Assembly: GCA_028283765.1 (NCBI GenBank)
Contig: JAPWJY010000008.1
Coordinates: 186,001 to 250,000 of the forward strand
Length of the DNA stretch: 64,000 nt
Source of the DNA: Parvibaculaceae bacterium
Lineage (GTDB): Bacteria > Pseudomonadota > Alphaproteobacteria > Parvibaculales > Parvibaculaceae
Reading direction: 5' to 3'
Within the stretch, counting starts at the first letter, position 1. Each line of letters starts with the position of its first letter. Made by a program: the position numbers and the translations under genes. This document shows, piece by piece, positions 46,327-56,325 of the stretch. The notes under the pieces are model-generated. The model worked only from the letters and a program-made list of their open reading frames with translations, ran no database searches and was not told where the DNA came from.

Positions 46327-46362
46327 CCTCTCCCTTCCCGGTTTCATACCGGAGGGGAGGGG
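46327..46362. terminator. Hairpin between convergent prx and rnhA genes, probable terminator
   Basis: CCTCTCCCTT plus CCGGT (46327-46342, one bulged base) pairs with ACCGGAGGGGAGGGG (46348-46362). It lies in the only gap between the two convergent genes and could stop both. Confidence 0.45.
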
Positions 46363-46383
46363 AAGATTTCGGGTGAGGATGTT

Positions 46384-46845
46384 TCACCGGCGCTTGAGAT
46401 AAGGTTCCATGCCCTTGCGGGCGAGCGCGTCGGCCCGTTCGTTTTCGGGGTGGCCGTCATGGCCCTTCACCCAGGCCCACTGCACATCGTGCTGTGTGGC
46501 GGCTTCTTCCAGCGCCTGCCAGAGTTCCATGTTCTTCACCGGCTTCTTGTCCGCCGTGCGCCAGCCGTTGCGTTTCCAGCCGTGAATCCATTTGGTGATG
46601 CCGTCTCGCAGGTATATCGAGTCGGTATGGATGCGCGCGCGGCTTGTGCGCCTGAGCGCCTTCAGCGCCTCGATGGCGGCCATCACTTCCATACGGTTGT
46701 TGGTGGTCAGAGGTTCGCCACCGCAGATTTCCTTCTCGACGCCCTTGTAGACGAGGAGCGCGCCCCAGCCGCCGGGGCCGGGATTGCCCGAGCAGGCGCC
46801 GTCCGTATAGATCTCGATCAGTTCTTCGCCGCCGGTCTCGCTCAT
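46384..46845 (-). CDS. rnhA: Ribonuclease HI
   Basis: 153-residue RNase HI that cuts RNA in RNA-DNA hybrids. Catalytic carboxylates are seen in [19 protein letters not shown] (Asp), [15 protein letters not shown] (Glu), [12 protein letters not shown] (Asp) and [12 protein letters not shown] (Asp). ATG at 46845 gives normal length; an in-frame ATG at 46872 overlaps thrB. It follows thrB by 10 bases, and thrB follows ispH by 7, forming an ispH-thrB-rnhA operon as in many alphaproteobacteria. Confidence 0.96.
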   Translation of the reverse strand: MSETGGEELIEIYTDGACSGNPGPGGWGALLVYKGVEKEICGGEPLTTNNRMEVMAAIEALKALRRTSRARIHTDSIYLRDGITKWIHGWKRNGWRTADKKPVKNMELWQALEEAATQHDVQWAWVKGHDGHPENERADALARKGMEPYLKRR

Positions 46846-46855
46846 ATCGTGGTGC

Positions 46856-47821
46856 TCATAAATCAATTCCATAGGCGGCGGCCGAGGTGACGTCGCGGTG
46901 AAAGTGCAGCTTCGTCCAGTATTCCAGAGGATTCTTGGGCCGGACGAGCGCGCCCGGCGGCTGGTTCAGCCAGTCATAAAGCCTTGTCAGCAGAAAGCGC
47001 ATGGCGCTGCCGCGCGCGAGGGTGGGAAGGGCGGCAAGCTCGGCAGGATCGAGCGGGCGGATGCCGGCATAGGCCTGAAGCAGCGCCCGCGCCTTGGTGA
47101 TGTTGAACGAGCCGTCCGCTTCAAAGCACCAGGCGTTGAGACAGATGGCGATGTCATAGGCGAACGCGTCGTTGCAGGCAAAATAGAAGTCGATGAAGCC
47201 TGAAAGCTCCTTCCCGATGAAGAACACATTGTCGGGAAAGACGTCGGCATGGATGATTCCGGAAGGGAGGTTGCCGGGCCATTCCGCTTCGAGGCGGTCC
47301 AGCATCCGGGAAAGATCGGCGCTCAGGCCCGGCTGGACCTCGTCGGCCCGGGGACCGGAAGCCTCAAGCAGGGGCCTGAAGCTCTTTATGCTGAGCGCAT
47401 TGGGGCGTGGCAGGGTGAAGTCCCGGCCCGCGAGATGAAGCCCGGCCAGCGCCGATCCCAGCGCCGCGCAATGGCGCACCTGGGGATGGCGGACGGACAT
47501 GCCCTCCAGAAAGCTCACGATGGCGGCGGGCTTGCCCCTCAATGTCCCCAGCATGCTGCCGTCGCGCGCCGGTATCGGGGTCGGGCACCTTATCTCCTTG
47601 CCGGCAAGATGGTTCATCAGCCCGAGGAAAAAAGGCAGGTCGCTCGTCTTCACCCGCTTTTCATAGATGGTGAGAATGAAATTGCCCTTTTCCGCATGGA
47701 GCAGGAAATTGGAGTTCTCCACGCCTTCGGCAATGCCCTTGCAAGAGAGCAGGGAGCCCAGGTCGTAGGTGGCGAGGAAGGCTTCAAGCTCCTCGTCGGA
47801 CACGTCTGTGTAAACCGCCAT
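46856..47821 (-). CDS. thrB: Homoserine kinase (APH-type)
   Basis: 321-residue homoserine kinase of the APH-fold type used by alphaproteobacteria, not the GHMP type. The N terminus [20 protein letters not shown] is diagnostic, followed by [14 protein letters not shown] and the catalytic loop [15 protein letters not shown] and metal-binding [17 protein letters not shown]. It makes the phosphohomoserine used by ThrC (37742). Seven bases after the ispH stop. Confidence 0.96.
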   Translation of the reverse strand: MAVYTDVSDEELEAFLATYDLGSLLSCKGIAEGVENSNFLLHAEKGNFILTIYEKRVKTSDLPFFLGLMNHLAGKEIRCPTPIPARDGSMLGTLRGKPAAIVSFLEGMSVRHPQVRHCAALGSALAGLHLAGRDFTLPRPNALSIKSFRPLLEASGPRADEVQPGLSADLSRMLDRLEAEWPGNLPSGIIHADVFPDNVFFIGKELSGFIDFYFACNDAFAYDIAICLNAWCFEADGSFNITKARALLQAYAGIRPLDPAELAALPTLARGSAMRFLLTRLYDWLNQPPGALVRPKNPLEYWTKLHFHRDVTSAAAYGIDL

Positions 47822-47828
47822 GCCGCCC

Positions 47829-48785
47829 TCAGACCAGCAGGGAGCGGGGAAGCTTGAACTGCACCGACTCCTCTTTGCCGCTCACTTTTTCCACCGTCAC
47901 GGTGAAGCGCTCGCGGAAGGCGTCGATCAGTTCGTTGACCAGCACTTCCGGGGCGGAAGCGCCTGCCGTGATGCCGACCGCGCCGGGCGAGCCGAGGCGC
48001 GCCCAGTCGATGTCGGCGGCGCGCTGGACCAGCATGGAGAGCGGGCAGCCCTCGCGCTCGGCCACCTCGACGAGGCGCATGGAGTTGGAGGAATTGGGCG
48101 CGCCGATGACCAGCATCGCCTTCACCCGCCCGGCGATAGCCTTCACGGCTTCCTGCCGGTTGGTCGTGGCGTAGCAGATGTCTTCCTTGTGAGGGCCGAC
48201 GATGGCCGGGAAGCGGCGGCGCAGGATCGCGGTGATAGCGGCCGTGTCGTCCACCGACAGGGTCGTCTGGGTGATGAAGGCGAGCTTTTCAGGATCGCGC
48301 GGCTCGAAGGCTTCCGCATCCTCTGCGGTTTCGATGAGGGTGATGGGCGCATCGGGCAACTGGCCCATGGTGCCGATCACCTCGGGGTGGCCGGCATGGC
48401 CGATCAGCACGATTTCGAGCCCCTGCGCATGATGGCGCTCCGCCTCGACATGGACCTTGGAGACGAGCGGGCAGGTTGCGTCGAAATAGGACAGGCCCCG
48501 GCTTTGCGCTGCCTCCGGCACGGATTTGGGGACGCCATGGGCCGAAAAGATGACATGCGCCCCTTCGGGCACCTGATCGAGTTCCTCGACGAAGACCGCG
48601 CCCTTGGCCTCCAGCGATTCGACCACATAGCGGTTATGGACGATCTCATGGCGGACATAGACCGGGGCGCCGAACTTCTCCAGCGCAACCTCGACGATCT
48701 GGATGGCCCGGTCCACGCCCGCGCAGAAACCGCGCGGAGCGGCCAGCAGCAGCGTCAGGTGGGGCTTGGGAACTGATCCGTCCAT
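47829..48785 (-). CDS. ispH: 4-hydroxy-3-methylbut-2-enyl diphosphate reductase
   Basis: 318-residue iron-sulfur enzyme of the last step of the MEP isoprenoid pathway. Blocks are [15 protein letters not shown] (first cysteine), [26 protein letters not shown] (second cysteine) and [17 protein letters not shown], with the HPE of [13 protein letters not shown]. The C-terminal cysteine lies in [13 protein letters not shown] at 48785 gives the family start; the frame remains open for 30 codons upstream. First gene of the ispH-thrB-rnhA unit. Confidence 0.96.
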   Translation of the reverse strand: MDGSVPKPHLTLLLAAPRGFCAGVDRAIQIVEVALEKFGAPVYVRHEIVHNRYVVESLEAKGAVFVEELDQVPEGAHVIFSAHGVPKSVPEAAQSRGLSYFDATCPLVSKVHVEAERHHAQGLEIVLIGHAGHPEVIGTMGQLPDAPITLIETAEDAEAFEPRDPEKLAFITQTTLSVDDTAAITAILRRRFPAIVGPHKEDICYATTNRQEAVKAIAGRVKAMLVIGAPNSSNSMRLVEVAEREGCPLSMLVQRAADIDWARLGSPGAVGITAGASAPEVLVNELIDAFRERFTVTVEKVSGKEESVQFKLPRSLLV

Positions 48786-48960
48786 TTGGTCCGTTCTTCC
48801 ATGGTCTGCATGGGTCTTGGAGAGGCGGATGGGCTCCGCTAAGGTGCCGCCGCCGGGTCCCGTGAGATTAGTCATGGTAACGGTTCATCGGACGGCCTTA
48901 AAGTGTCAGTCTTCCGGGCTGGCCTTAAAGCTTCCGGCGCCCAACCGCAACGGGAAACTC

Positions 48961-49542
48961 ATGTCGAAATCGCCTCATATCCGTCCCCTTTCGCGCCTTC
49001 TGACGGCCGGGGCCGCCGTGCTGCCGCTCATGCTTGCCGCCTGCGGCACCACTTCCGATGAAAAGGCGGCCTTTGCGGCCGCCCATCCCTGTCCCCGGAT
49101 CGCGGTTCTGGGCGGGGCGGAGCAGGTCGTGGTGTTCGATGGCCGGGGCACCGACATCACCAATGTGGTCGCCCGGGCGGAAATCCAGAAATCCGCGCTG
49201 ACCTGCGAATATGACGAGGACGAGAAGACCATCTCCATGGATCTGGGCTTCAACGGCCTTGCCGAACTGGGGCCGGCGGCGACGGGATCCGAACTGCATC
49301 TCCGGGGCTTCGTCGCGGTGACCCGGGGCGACGACACCGTGATTCGGAAAACCTTCGTGGATGTGCCCGTGGTGTTCGACAAGGGTAGCCAGAAGATGCA
49401 TTTCGTCAGCACTCTTGAGGACAATGTCCTGTCCTATTCGGATAGCGTGGACGGGTCCACCTACGAGATTCTGGTCGGTTTCCAGCTTTCGCCTGATCAA
49501 CTCGCCTACAACAAGGCCCATGGGCCGCTGCGTCTGAAATAA
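48961..49542 (+). CDS. Putative lipoprotein of unknown function
   Basis: 193-residue exported protein. The lipobox is AGAAVLPLMLAACGTTS, with Cys near residue 28, so it should be lipidated. The mature part is beta-rich, with two further cysteines (AHPCPRIAV and SALTCEYDEDEKT) that could form a disulfide. No family that I can name with confidence. It is divergent from ispH and its 3' side is followed by an inverted repeat and the gcv promoter. Confidence 0.8.
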   Translation: MSKSPHIRPLSRLLTAGAAVLPLMLAACGTTSDEKAAFAAAHPCPRIAVLGGAEQVVVFDGRGTDITNVVARAEIQKSALTCEYDEDEKTISMDLGFNGLAELGPAATGSELHLRGFVAVTRGDDTVIRKTFVDVPVVFDKGSQKMHFVSTLEDNVLSYSDSVDGSTYEILVGFQLSPDQLAYNKAHGPLRLK

Positions 49543-49560
49543 TCGTGCCCGGATAAAGAG

Positions 49561-49598
49561 GCGGACGCGCGCATGTGTGATTGACTATTCGCGTCCGC
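49561..49598. repeat. Inverted repeat overlapping the gcv promoter
   Basis: GCGGACGCG (49561-49569) and CGCGTCCGC (49590-49598) are perfect 9-bp inverted arms 20 bases apart. The right arm lies in the spacer between the predicted -35 and -10 of the glycine operon. It may be the lipoprotein terminator, an operator, or both. Confidence 0.5.
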
Positions 49599-49608
49599 AA
49601 CATATAGT
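49581..49608 (+). promoter_or_regulatory. Promoter of the glycine cleavage operon
   Basis: TTGACT (49581-49586) and TATAGT (49603-49608) are 16 bases apart, and would start transcription just before the riboswitch. Confidence 0.6.
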
Positions 49609-49623
49609 CGGCCCGTCTACTCT

Positions 49624-49833
49624 ATCCCCGCGGGAGAGTCCGGTTACCAGCCTCGATGAGGTCCAGACCGGCGCCGAAGGAGCAACCGCCCCGGAAACTC
49701 TCAGGCACCCAGGACCGCACGGGATCAAGACCTCTGGAAAGCAGATGGCCCTGACAGGCCGTCTCACCGACGGGCGTAAGTGGTGATCCTCGCGATCATC
49801 ACGAAATCTCTCAGGTTTCCGTGACAGAGGGGG
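49624..49833 (+). promoter_or_regulatory. Tandem glycine riboswitch (gcvT element)
   Basis: Two glycine aptamers in series. The first begins GCGGGAGAGTCCGG and has GCGCCGAAGGAGCAA and AAACTCTCAGGCACC, then the linker AGGACCGCACGG. The second has CCTCTGGAAAGCAGA, CACCGACGGGCGTAAG and AAATCTCTCAGGTTTCC, ending GTGACAGAGGGGG. These match the conserved gcvT motif in order. It lies 57 bases upstream of gcvT. Glycine binding normally switches the operon on. The hairpin that follows (49836-49853) probably belongs to the expression platform. Confidence 0.93.
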
Positions 49834-49835
49834 CG

Positions 49836-49853
49836 CTGCCAGCGTGCTGGCAG
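49836..49853 (+). terminator. Riboswitch expression-platform hairpin
   Basis: CTGCCAG (49836-49842) and CTGGCAG (49847-49853) pair perfectly around CGTG, right after the second aptamer. No long U-tract follows, so control may be at translation or by an imperfect terminator. Confidence 0.5.
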
Positions 49854-49889
49854 GCGTTCTGTCGTCACGTTTGAACCCCGGGAGCCCTC

Positions 49890-51077
49890 ATGGCCGATAC
49901 CCATGCCCTCGACACGATTCCCCTGAAGGTAACCCCTCTGCACGCCCTCCATGTCGAACTGGGCGCGAAGATGGTGCCGTTCGCGGGCTATGACATGCCG
50001 GTGCAATATCCTGCCGGCGTGCTTGCCGAGCATCTGCACACTCGCGAGAAGGCGGGCCTGTTCGATGTGTCCCATATGGGGCAGGCTTTTCTGCGCTTTG
50101 CGGGCTATGGTGAGGGCCTCAGCGGCGATGCCGCCCATGAGCGGGTGGCGGCCGCCCTTGAAACCATCGTTCCCGGCGACATACGGGGGCTCAAGCCCGG
50201 ACAGATCCGCTACACGCTGCTGCTCAACGATGAAGGCGGCATTCTCGACGATCTGATGGTGACGCGGCCCTTGTCGGCGGACCTTCAGGGCATGCTGGTG
50301 CTGGTCGTCAATGCGGCGACCAAGGAGGCGGATTTTGCCCATATCGCGGCGAAACTGGCGGGAAGCGCCACGCTTGAGCGGGCTGATGACCGGGCGCTGA
50401 TAGCGCTTCAGGGCCCCGCCGCCGAAGCCGTGATGCGTACCCTCGTGCCGGGCGCCGCCGGTCTCGGCTTCATGGAGATGGACTGGTTCGACATCGGCGG
50501 GGTTTCCGCCATGATCAGCCGTTCCGGCTATACCGGCGAGGACGGCTTCGAGATTTCCCTGCCCGATGAGGCGGTGGAGGCGTTCGCCCGCCGCCTGCTC
50601 GCGCACCCGGATGTGAAGCCCGTCGGCCTTGGCGCGCGCGATTCGCTCAGGCTGGAGGCAGGCCTGTGCCTTTATGGCCACGACATCGATGAAACCACGA
50701 CCCCTATCGAGGGTGCGCTGGGCTGGGTCATCCCCGGACGCCGCCGCGAGGAGGCCAATTTTCCGGGCGCGGGCGTCATTCTGCGCCAGATCGCCCATGG
50801 GGCGGCCCGCAAGCGCGTCGGCATCCTGCCGGAGGGGAAAGCGCCCGCGCGCGAGGGCACCCGGATCGTGGATGTGGCGGGCAAGGAGATCGGCGCAGTC
50901 ACCAGCGGCGGCTTCGGCCCCACGGCGGGCGGGCCCATTGCCATGGGATATGTGGATGCGGATCATGCCGCGACCGGCACGGAAATTGCCCTGATGGTGC
51001 GCGGCGTCGCGCGCCCCGCCCGGGTTGTCCCGATGCCGTTCATCGAGAAGCGTTTCCACCGTACGGACAAGAAATAA
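49890..51077 (+). CDS. gcvT: Aminomethyltransferase, glycine cleavage T protein
   Basis: 395-residue tetrahydrofolate-dependent T protein, which releases ammonia from the lipoyl-bound aminomethyl group. It shows LHVELGAKMVPFAGYDMPVQ, HTREKAGLFDVSHMGQ and RSGYTGEDGFEISLP. Length is normal. First gene of gcvT-gcvH-gcvPA-gcvPB, under the glycine riboswitch; gcvH follows after 32 bases. Confidence 0.96.
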   Translation: MADTHALDTIPLKVTPLHALHVELGAKMVPFAGYDMPVQYPAGVLAEHLHTREKAGLFDVSHMGQAFLRFAGYGEGLSGDAAHERVAAALETIVPGDIRGLKPGQIRYTLLLNDEGGILDDLMVTRPLSADLQGMLVLVVNAATKEADFAHIAAKLAGSATLERADDRALIALQGPAAEAVMRTLVPGAAGLGFMEMDWFDIGGVSAMISRSGYTGEDGFEISLPDEAVEAFARRLLAHPDVKPVGLGARDSLRLEAGLCLYGHDIDETTTPIEGALGWVIPGRRREEANFPGAGVILRQIAHGAARKRVGILPEGKAPAREGTRIVDVAGKEIGAVTSGGFGPTAGGPIAMGYVDADHAATGTEIALMVRGVARPARVVPMPFIEKRFHRTDKK

Positions 51078-51109
51078 TTTCATTTCAGCCTTGAGGAGCA
51101 TGAGGGGAC

Positions 51110-51487
51110 ATGTCGGACATTCTTTATACAGATCAGCATGAATGGGTGCAGGTGGATGGCGATGTGGCGACCATCGGCATCACGGACTATGCGCAGGAGC
51201 AACTGGGCGACGTCGTCTATGTCGAGCTTCCGGCCATAGGCAAGAAGCTCGCGCTCGGCGACGAGGCCGCCGTGGTCGAATCGGTCAAGGCTGCAAGCGA
51301 GGTCTATGCGCCCGTCAGCGGCACGGTCGTCGAGGTCAATGACGATCTTGAGGGCGCGCCCGGCAGCATCAACGAGGATGCCATGGGCAGCGGCTGGTTC
51401 CTCAAGCTGGAACTGTCGGACGAGTCCGAACTCGACAATCTGATGGATGAAGCGGCCTACAAGTCGTTCCTTGCGTCCCTCGGCTAG
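51110..51487 (+). CDS. gcvH: Glycine cleavage H protein
   Basis: 125-residue lipoyl carrier. The lipoylation lysine is in AAVVESVKAASEVYAPVSG; the first strand DQHEWVQVDGDVATIGITD and the final GSGWFLKLELSD are typical. Preceded by a GGGGAC-type ribosome site. It shuttles the aminomethyl group between the P and T proteins encoded beside it. Confidence 0.97.
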   Translation: MSDILYTDQHEWVQVDGDVATIGITDYAQEQLGDVVYVELPAIGKKLALGDEAAVVESVKAASEVYAPVSGTVVEVNDDLEGAPGSINEDAMGSGWFLKLELSDESELDNLMDEAAYKSFLASLG

Positions 51488-51508
51488 GCCGAACCACGGG
51501 AGTTGTTC

Positions 51509-52870
51509 ATGCGCTATCTGCCCCTTACCGATAATGACCGGCGCGACATGCTCGGCGTCATCGGCGCCACGCTTCCCGGCGTCACCAGTGTCGACGATCT
51601 CTTCAGGGATGTGCCGCAGGCGGCCCGCCTTGAGGGGCTGGTCGATCTGCCGCGCCACAAGGGCGAGCTGGACGTCGAACGGCATCTCTCCGCCCTTGCC
51701 GCGAAAAACGTGGCGGCGGACAGCGTGCCCTTCTTCGTCGGGGGCGGGGCCTACCGCCACCATGTGCCTGCGACCGTGGATCATCTGATCCAGCGTTCCG
51801 AGTTCCTGACCTCCTATACGCCCTACCAGCCGGAGATCACGCAAGGGACGCTGCAATATCTGTTCGAGTTCCAGACCATGGTCGCCCAGCTCACCGGCAT
51901 GGAGGTCGCCAACGCCTCCATGTATGACGGCTCGACCGGCTGCGGCGAGGCGGTGCTGATGGCGCATCGCGTCACCAGGCGGCGCAAGGCGATCCTGTCT
52001 GGCACGCTCCATCCGCAATATCGCGAGGTGGTGGAAAACCTCTCCGGTTTCGCGGGCGACAAGGTGGTAAGCCTGCCGTCAGCGCTGCCCGGAAAAACCG
52101 AGGATATCATTTCACTGATCGACGATGCGACGAGCTGCGTCGTCGTCCAGTGTCCAAGCTTCTTTGGCGAACTGGTCGACATGCGCGCCATCGCGGATGC
52201 GGCTCACGCCAAAGGCGCCTTGTTGATCGCGGTGTTCACGGAAGTGATGTCGCTCGGCCTGATCACGCCGCCCGGCGAGATGGGCGCGGATATCGTGGTC
52301 GGCGAAGGCCAGTCGCTCGGCAACCCGCTCAATTTCGGCGGGCCCTATGTCGGGCTTTTCGCGACCCGGCAGAAATATGTCCGCCAGATGCCGGGCAGGC
52401 TTTGCGGTGAAACGGTGGATGCGGCGGGCAAGCGCGGCTATGTGCTTACGCTGTCGACCCGCGAGCAGCATATCCGCCGCGAGAAGGCGACCTCCAATAT
52501 CTGCACCAATTCGGGGCTGTGCTGCCTCGCCTTCACCATCCATCTCGCCCTGCTGGGCGAGGAGGGGTTCCGCCGTCTCGCGCGCATCAATCATGCCCAT
52601 GCGGTCCGGCTTGCAGGCCTCCTGGGCGCGGTGCCGGGCGTCGAGGTTCTCAACGGCAGCTTCTTCAACGAATTCACCCTGAGACTGCCGAAACCGGCGG
52701 CGGGCGTGGTCGATGCGCTGGTGGAAAAAAACGTGCTCGGCGGCATCCCCGTTTCACGGCTTATCCCCGGTCATGCGGATACGGATAATCTGCTCGTGGT
52801 GGCGTCCACCGAAATCAACACGGATCAGGACCGCGAAACATTCGCGGCGGCTCTTGCGGAGGTGCTTTGA
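51509..52870 (+). CDS. gcvPA: Glycine dehydrogenase (decarboxylating) subunit 1
   Basis: 453-residue alpha half of a divided P protein. Start ATG at 51509 gives the family start [14 protein letters not shown] at 51503 is also open. Blocks are [38 protein letters not shown] and [20 protein letters not shown], with the late [16 protein letters not shown]. Its stop and the gcvPB start are adjacent (TGA then ATG), so the two subunits are coupled. Confidence 0.96.
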   Translation: MRYLPLTDNDRRDMLGVIGATLPGVTSVDDLFRDVPQAARLEGLVDLPRHKGELDVERHLSALAAKNVAADSVPFFVGGGAYRHHVPATVDHLIQRSEFLTSYTPYQPEITQGTLQYLFEFQTMVAQLTGMEVANASMYDGSTGCGEAVLMAHRVTRRRKAILSGTLHPQYREVVENLSGFAGDKVVSLPSALPGKTEDIISLIDDATSCVVVQCPSFFGELVDMRAIADAAHAKGALLIAVFTEVMSLGLITPPGEMGADIVVGEGQSLGNPLNFGGPYVGLFATRQKYVRQMPGRLCGETVDAAGKRGYVLTLSTREQHIRREKATSNICTNSGLCCLAFTIHLALLGEEGFRRLARINHAHAVRLAGLLGAVPGVEVLNGSFFNEFTLRLPKPAAGVVDALVEKNVLGGIPVSRLIPGHADTDNLLVVASTEINTDQDRETFAAALAEVL

Positions 52871-54462
52871 ATGTCCGGCATGAACAGGCAGGGGCGGCCG
52901 TCCTCCATCGAAACCGCGGCTGATGACATCGAGTTCAGTGCGACCCATGAAACCTTCACCGGCAACCGGGGGCTTCGCCTCGAGGAGCCGCTGATCTATG
53001 AGCTGGACAATCCCGGCGCCTGCGGCGTCGATCTCGATGAGCCTGAGGCCTTTGAGCCCCGGCTCGGCGGGCTTGAGCGCAAGGGCGCCATCGGGCTTGC
53101 CTCTTTGTCCGAACCCGACGTGATGCGCCATTTCGTGCGCCTGTCGCGCAAGAACTATTCCATCGACGCCGGGCTCTATCCGCTCGGCTCCTGTACCATG
53201 AAGCATAATCCGCGCCTCAACGAGAAGATGGCCCGGCTGCCCGGCTTTGCCGATGTTCACCCGCTGCAGCCACAGCGGACGGTGACGGGCGCGATCGAGC
53301 TGATGGCGCAGCTTTCCCACTGGCTGATGGAACTGACCGGGATGCAGGCCGTGGCCATGAGCCCCAAGGCGGGCGCCCATGGCGAACTGTGCGGCATGAT
53401 GGCGATCCGGGCGGCGCTGGAGGCGCGGGGCGAAGGCACATCGCGCACCCGCGTGCTGGTGCCTGAATCCGCCCATGGCACCAACCCGGCGACCGCCGCG
53501 CTGATCGGCTACAAGGTCGACGAGATACCGGCCAAATCCAACGGACGCGTGGATACGGAGGCCTTCAAGGCCAAGCTCGGGCCGGATGTGGCGGCGATCA
53601 TGCTGACCAATCCCAACACCTGCGGCCTGTTCGAGAGCGACATCATCGAGATCGCCGCCGCCGTGCATGAGGCGGGGGGCTATTTCTACTGCGACGGGGC
53701 GAACTTCAACGCCATCGTCGGGCGGGTCCGCCCGGGCGACCTCGGCGTCGACGCCATGCACATCAACCTGCACAAGACCTTCTCGACGCCCCATGGCGGC
53801 GGTGGTCCCGGCGCGGGGCCGGTGGTGCTCTCGGCCGCGCTGGCCCCTTCGCGCCGCGTCCCTATCTGGTGCAGACGGCCGAGGGCGCGCGCCTGGTCGA
53901 GACGGCGGAGGCCTCGGCGGCGGACGGGGCAACCCCGTTTGGCCGGATGACCGCCTTCCACGGCCAGATGGGCATGTATGTCCGGGCCTTCGCCTATATG
54001 CTGAGCCACGGATCGGACGGCTTGCGCCGGGTCGCCGAGGATGCGGTGCTCAACGCCAATTATGTGCTGGCCTCGCTCCGCGGCGAGCTTTCCGCCCCGT
54101 TCGAGGGGCCGTGCATGCACGAGGCGCTGTTCGATGACCGGTTCCTGAAGGGCACGGGGGTCGAAACGCTCGATTTCGCCAAGGCGATGATCGATGAGGG
54201 TTATCACCCCATGACCATGTATTTCCCGCTGGTCGTCCATGGGGCGATGCTGATCGAGCCCACGGAAACGGAATCGAAGCAAACGCTCGACCAGTTCATC
54301 GCCACCTTGCGCGATCTTGCCCGGGCGGCAAAGGCGAACGATATTTCCCGCTTTACCGGGGCGCCCCATTATGCGCCCCGCCATCGCCTCGATGAAACCG
54401 GCGCGGCCCGCAATCCGATGCTGCGCTGGGAGCCGGCGGTCCCGCTCAAGGCTGCCGACTAG
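52871..54462 (+). pseudogene. gcvPB: Glycine dehydrogenase (decarboxylating) subunit 2, one-base frameshift
   Basis: Beta half of the P protein carrying the PLP lysine in INLHKTFSTPHGGGGPGAGP. The first part runs to VVLSAALAP and then turns into a run of arginines; the second part continues in another frame from YLVQTAEGARLVE. One C is missing in the run CCCC at 53844-53847, where the frame should read ALAPFAPRPYLV. With one base restored the protein is about 530 residues, normal for GcvPB, and no other damage is seen, down to PRHRLDETGAARNPMLRW at the end. An error in a C homopolymer is more likely than real loss, since the rest of the operon is intact. Confidence 0.93.
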
Positions 54463-54638
54463 GCCATGAGTGAGGCCCGGTCCTGCGGCTGAACTGCCAC
54501 GCTTTCCGGTAAATTGCTGCTTTGCAGCGCCGGGGCTGGCGGGGCGGAGAGGCATTTGGAGCGGGGCGGATTGCCGCACCCATGGATAAGATTGAAAACG
54601 CCTTATGCAACAATGGCTTAAAAGAATCGGGCGAATTC

Positions 54639-54667
54639 TTGACAGGGACCGGAGCCCCAAGTAGGGT
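54639..54667 (+). promoter_or_regulatory. Promoter of the ATP synthase F0 operon
   Basis: TTGACA (54639-54644) and TAGGGT (54662-54667) are exactly 17 bases apart, about 25 bases before the first start codon of atpI. The rest of the 230-base gap from gcvPB holds no recognised feature. Confidence 0.6.
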
Positions 54668-54692
54668 GCGCGCGGCTTAGGACGGGGCAGAA

Positions 54693-55091
54693 GTGTTTCG
54701 ACGGGGCTTTTTTGCAGGCGGGGCGAGTGTTTTGGCCGAAAAACGCGGTTCGGAAACATCGGCAGGCAAAGGCACCGGAGACGCTGAAGGCCGCGCGCTG
54801 GATGATCTTGGCGAGCGGATAAGGCGGGCTCAACTCTCCCATCAGGAGCCGGAAAAGAAGCTGGCGCCCACCGGGACATCAGCCGACATGAGGGTCGCCA
54901 TGCGGCTTTCGTCGGAATTTGTCGGCGGCGTGCTGGTCGGCGCAGGCCTCGGCTGGGGTCTGGACAGAATTTTTGGCTGGCATCCCATTGGCCTCATTGT
55001 GTTTCTGGGGTTGGGGACGGCAGCCGGCGTATTGAATGTGATCCGCGCTACACGCGAGCTTGATGCTCAGCGCAAGGGCAAGGATCAGTGA
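54693..55091 (+). CDS. atpI: AtpI/AtpZ-type ATP synthase subunit I
   Basis: 132-residue membrane protein with two helices (LSSEFVGGVLVGAGLGWGLD and PIGLIVFLGLGTAAGVLNVI) after a long charged N-terminal part. This is the small assembly-related subunit that opens F0 operons in alphaproteobacteria. The start is unsure: GTG at 54693 or TTG at 54732 (AEKRGSE). It is followed 48 bases later by atpB. Confidence 0.82.
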   Translation: MFRRGFFAGGASVLAEKRGSETSAGKGTGDAEGRALDDLGERIRRAQLSHQEPEKKLAPTGTSADMRVAMRLSSEFVGGVLVGAGLGWGLDRIFGWHPIGLIVFLGLGTAAGVLNVIRATRELDAQRKGKDQ

Positions 55092-55139
55092 CTGAATCCG
55101 TCCGGGGACCAGCCCGGCGCAGCGTGTGGGGCTAAGGCA

Positions 55140-55922
55140 GTGGCATCAGAAAGCGGAAAATCCGGCGGATTCCCGGTTGATCCTTTGCACCAGTTCCAGA
55201 TCCATCCGATCGTGCCGATCCATATCGGTGGATACGACTTCTCGTTCACCAATGCCGCGTTATGGATGGTGATTTCGGTCGGCCTTGTTTCTGCCTTCAC
55301 GATCTTTTCCATGCGCGGCCGCGCCATGGTGCCGGGCCGCTGGCAGTCGTCGGTGGAGATTTTCTACGAATTCATCGCGAACATGGTGCGAGACAACGCG
55401 GGCCATGACGCGAGGCGCTTCTTCCCGCTGGTGTTCACGCTGTTCATGTTCATCTTCTTCGCCAACATGATCGGCCTGTTCCCCTATGCCTTCACGGTGA
55501 CGAGCCATATCATCGTTACCTTCGCTCTGGCGGGCTCCATCTTCCTGCTGGTCACCATCACGGGTTTCGTGCTGCACGGGCCGAAGTTTCTGGGGCTGTT
55601 CGTGCCTCATGGCGTGCCTGCCGTGCTGTTGCCGCTTGTCGTCGGGATCGAGGTCATCTCCTACATCTCCCGGCCGATCAGCCATTCCGTCCGTCTTTTC
55701 GCGAACATGCTTGCGGGGCATATCACGCTCAAGGTGTTCGCCGGCTTCATCATCAGCTTCATCACCGGCCTTGGCGCCATAGGCTGGATCGCTGCGATCC
55801 TGCCGCTGCTGATGATCGTTGCCATCACCGCCCTCGAAGTGCTGGTCGGCGCTCTGCAAGCCTATGTGTTTGCGATCCTGACCTGCATGTACCTCCGCGA
55901 CGCTCTCCACCCCGGCCACTAA
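55140..55922 (+). CDS. atpB: ATP synthase F0 subunit a
   Basis: 260-residue proton-channel subunit with five or six helices. The key arginine helix reads [20 protein letters not shown], and the end has [20 protein letters not shown]. Start is GTG at 55140. Between it and atpE is a 100-base gap. Confidence 0.97.
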   Translation: MASESGKSGGFPVDPLHQFQIHPIVPIHIGGYDFSFTNAALWMVISVGLVSAFTIFSMRGRAMVPGRWQSSVEIFYEFIANMVRDNAGHDARRFFPLVFTLFMFIFFANMIGLFPYAFTVTSHIIVTFALAGSIFLLVTITGFVLHGPKFLGLFVPHGVPAVLLPLVVGIEVISYISRPISHSVRLFANMLAGHITLKVFAGFIISFITGLGAIGWIAAILPLLMIVAITALEVLVGALQAYVFAILTCMYLRDALHPGH

Positions 55923-56021
55923 GGGGCGAGACGGAACGAAATCCGGGTCCGGCAGAGGCCGGGTCCAGTACAGATCAGCTTGAACGCTCAAGCTCATGGA
56001 AAACCTGAAGGAGCACTGGTT

Positions 56022-56246
56022 ATGGAAGCAGAAGCAGCAAAGTACATCGGCGCCGGTATCGCTTGCCTTGGCATGGGCGGCGCGGGCATTGGCCTCGGCA
56101 CCATTTTCGGCAGCTACCTCGCGGGCGCGCTGCGCAACCCGGCCGCTGCTGACGGCCAGTTCGGCCGCCTGATTTTCGGCTTCGCCGTGACGGAAGCGCT
56201 CGGCATCTTCTCGCTGCTCGTCGCGCTGATCCTGCTCTTCGCCTGA
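56022..56246 (+). CDS. atpE: ATP synthase F0 subunit c
   Basis: 74-residue two-helix proteolipid. The first helix has [20 protein letters not shown], and the carboxylate that binds the proton is in [19 protein letters not shown] (Glu). ATG at 56022 with AAGGAG upstream (14 codons downstream of a longer open start). Confidence 0.97.
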   Translation: MEAEAAKYIGAGIACLGMGGAGIGLGTIFGSYLAGALRNPAAADGQFGRLIFGFAVTEALGIFSLLVALILLFA

Positions 56247-56325
56247 TATAAACAGGGGTCCGGGCGCTTCGGCGTCCCCGGACCTCAAGGCAGACGTGAA
56301 GCAAGGCAGCTTGTTGGAGACAGCC

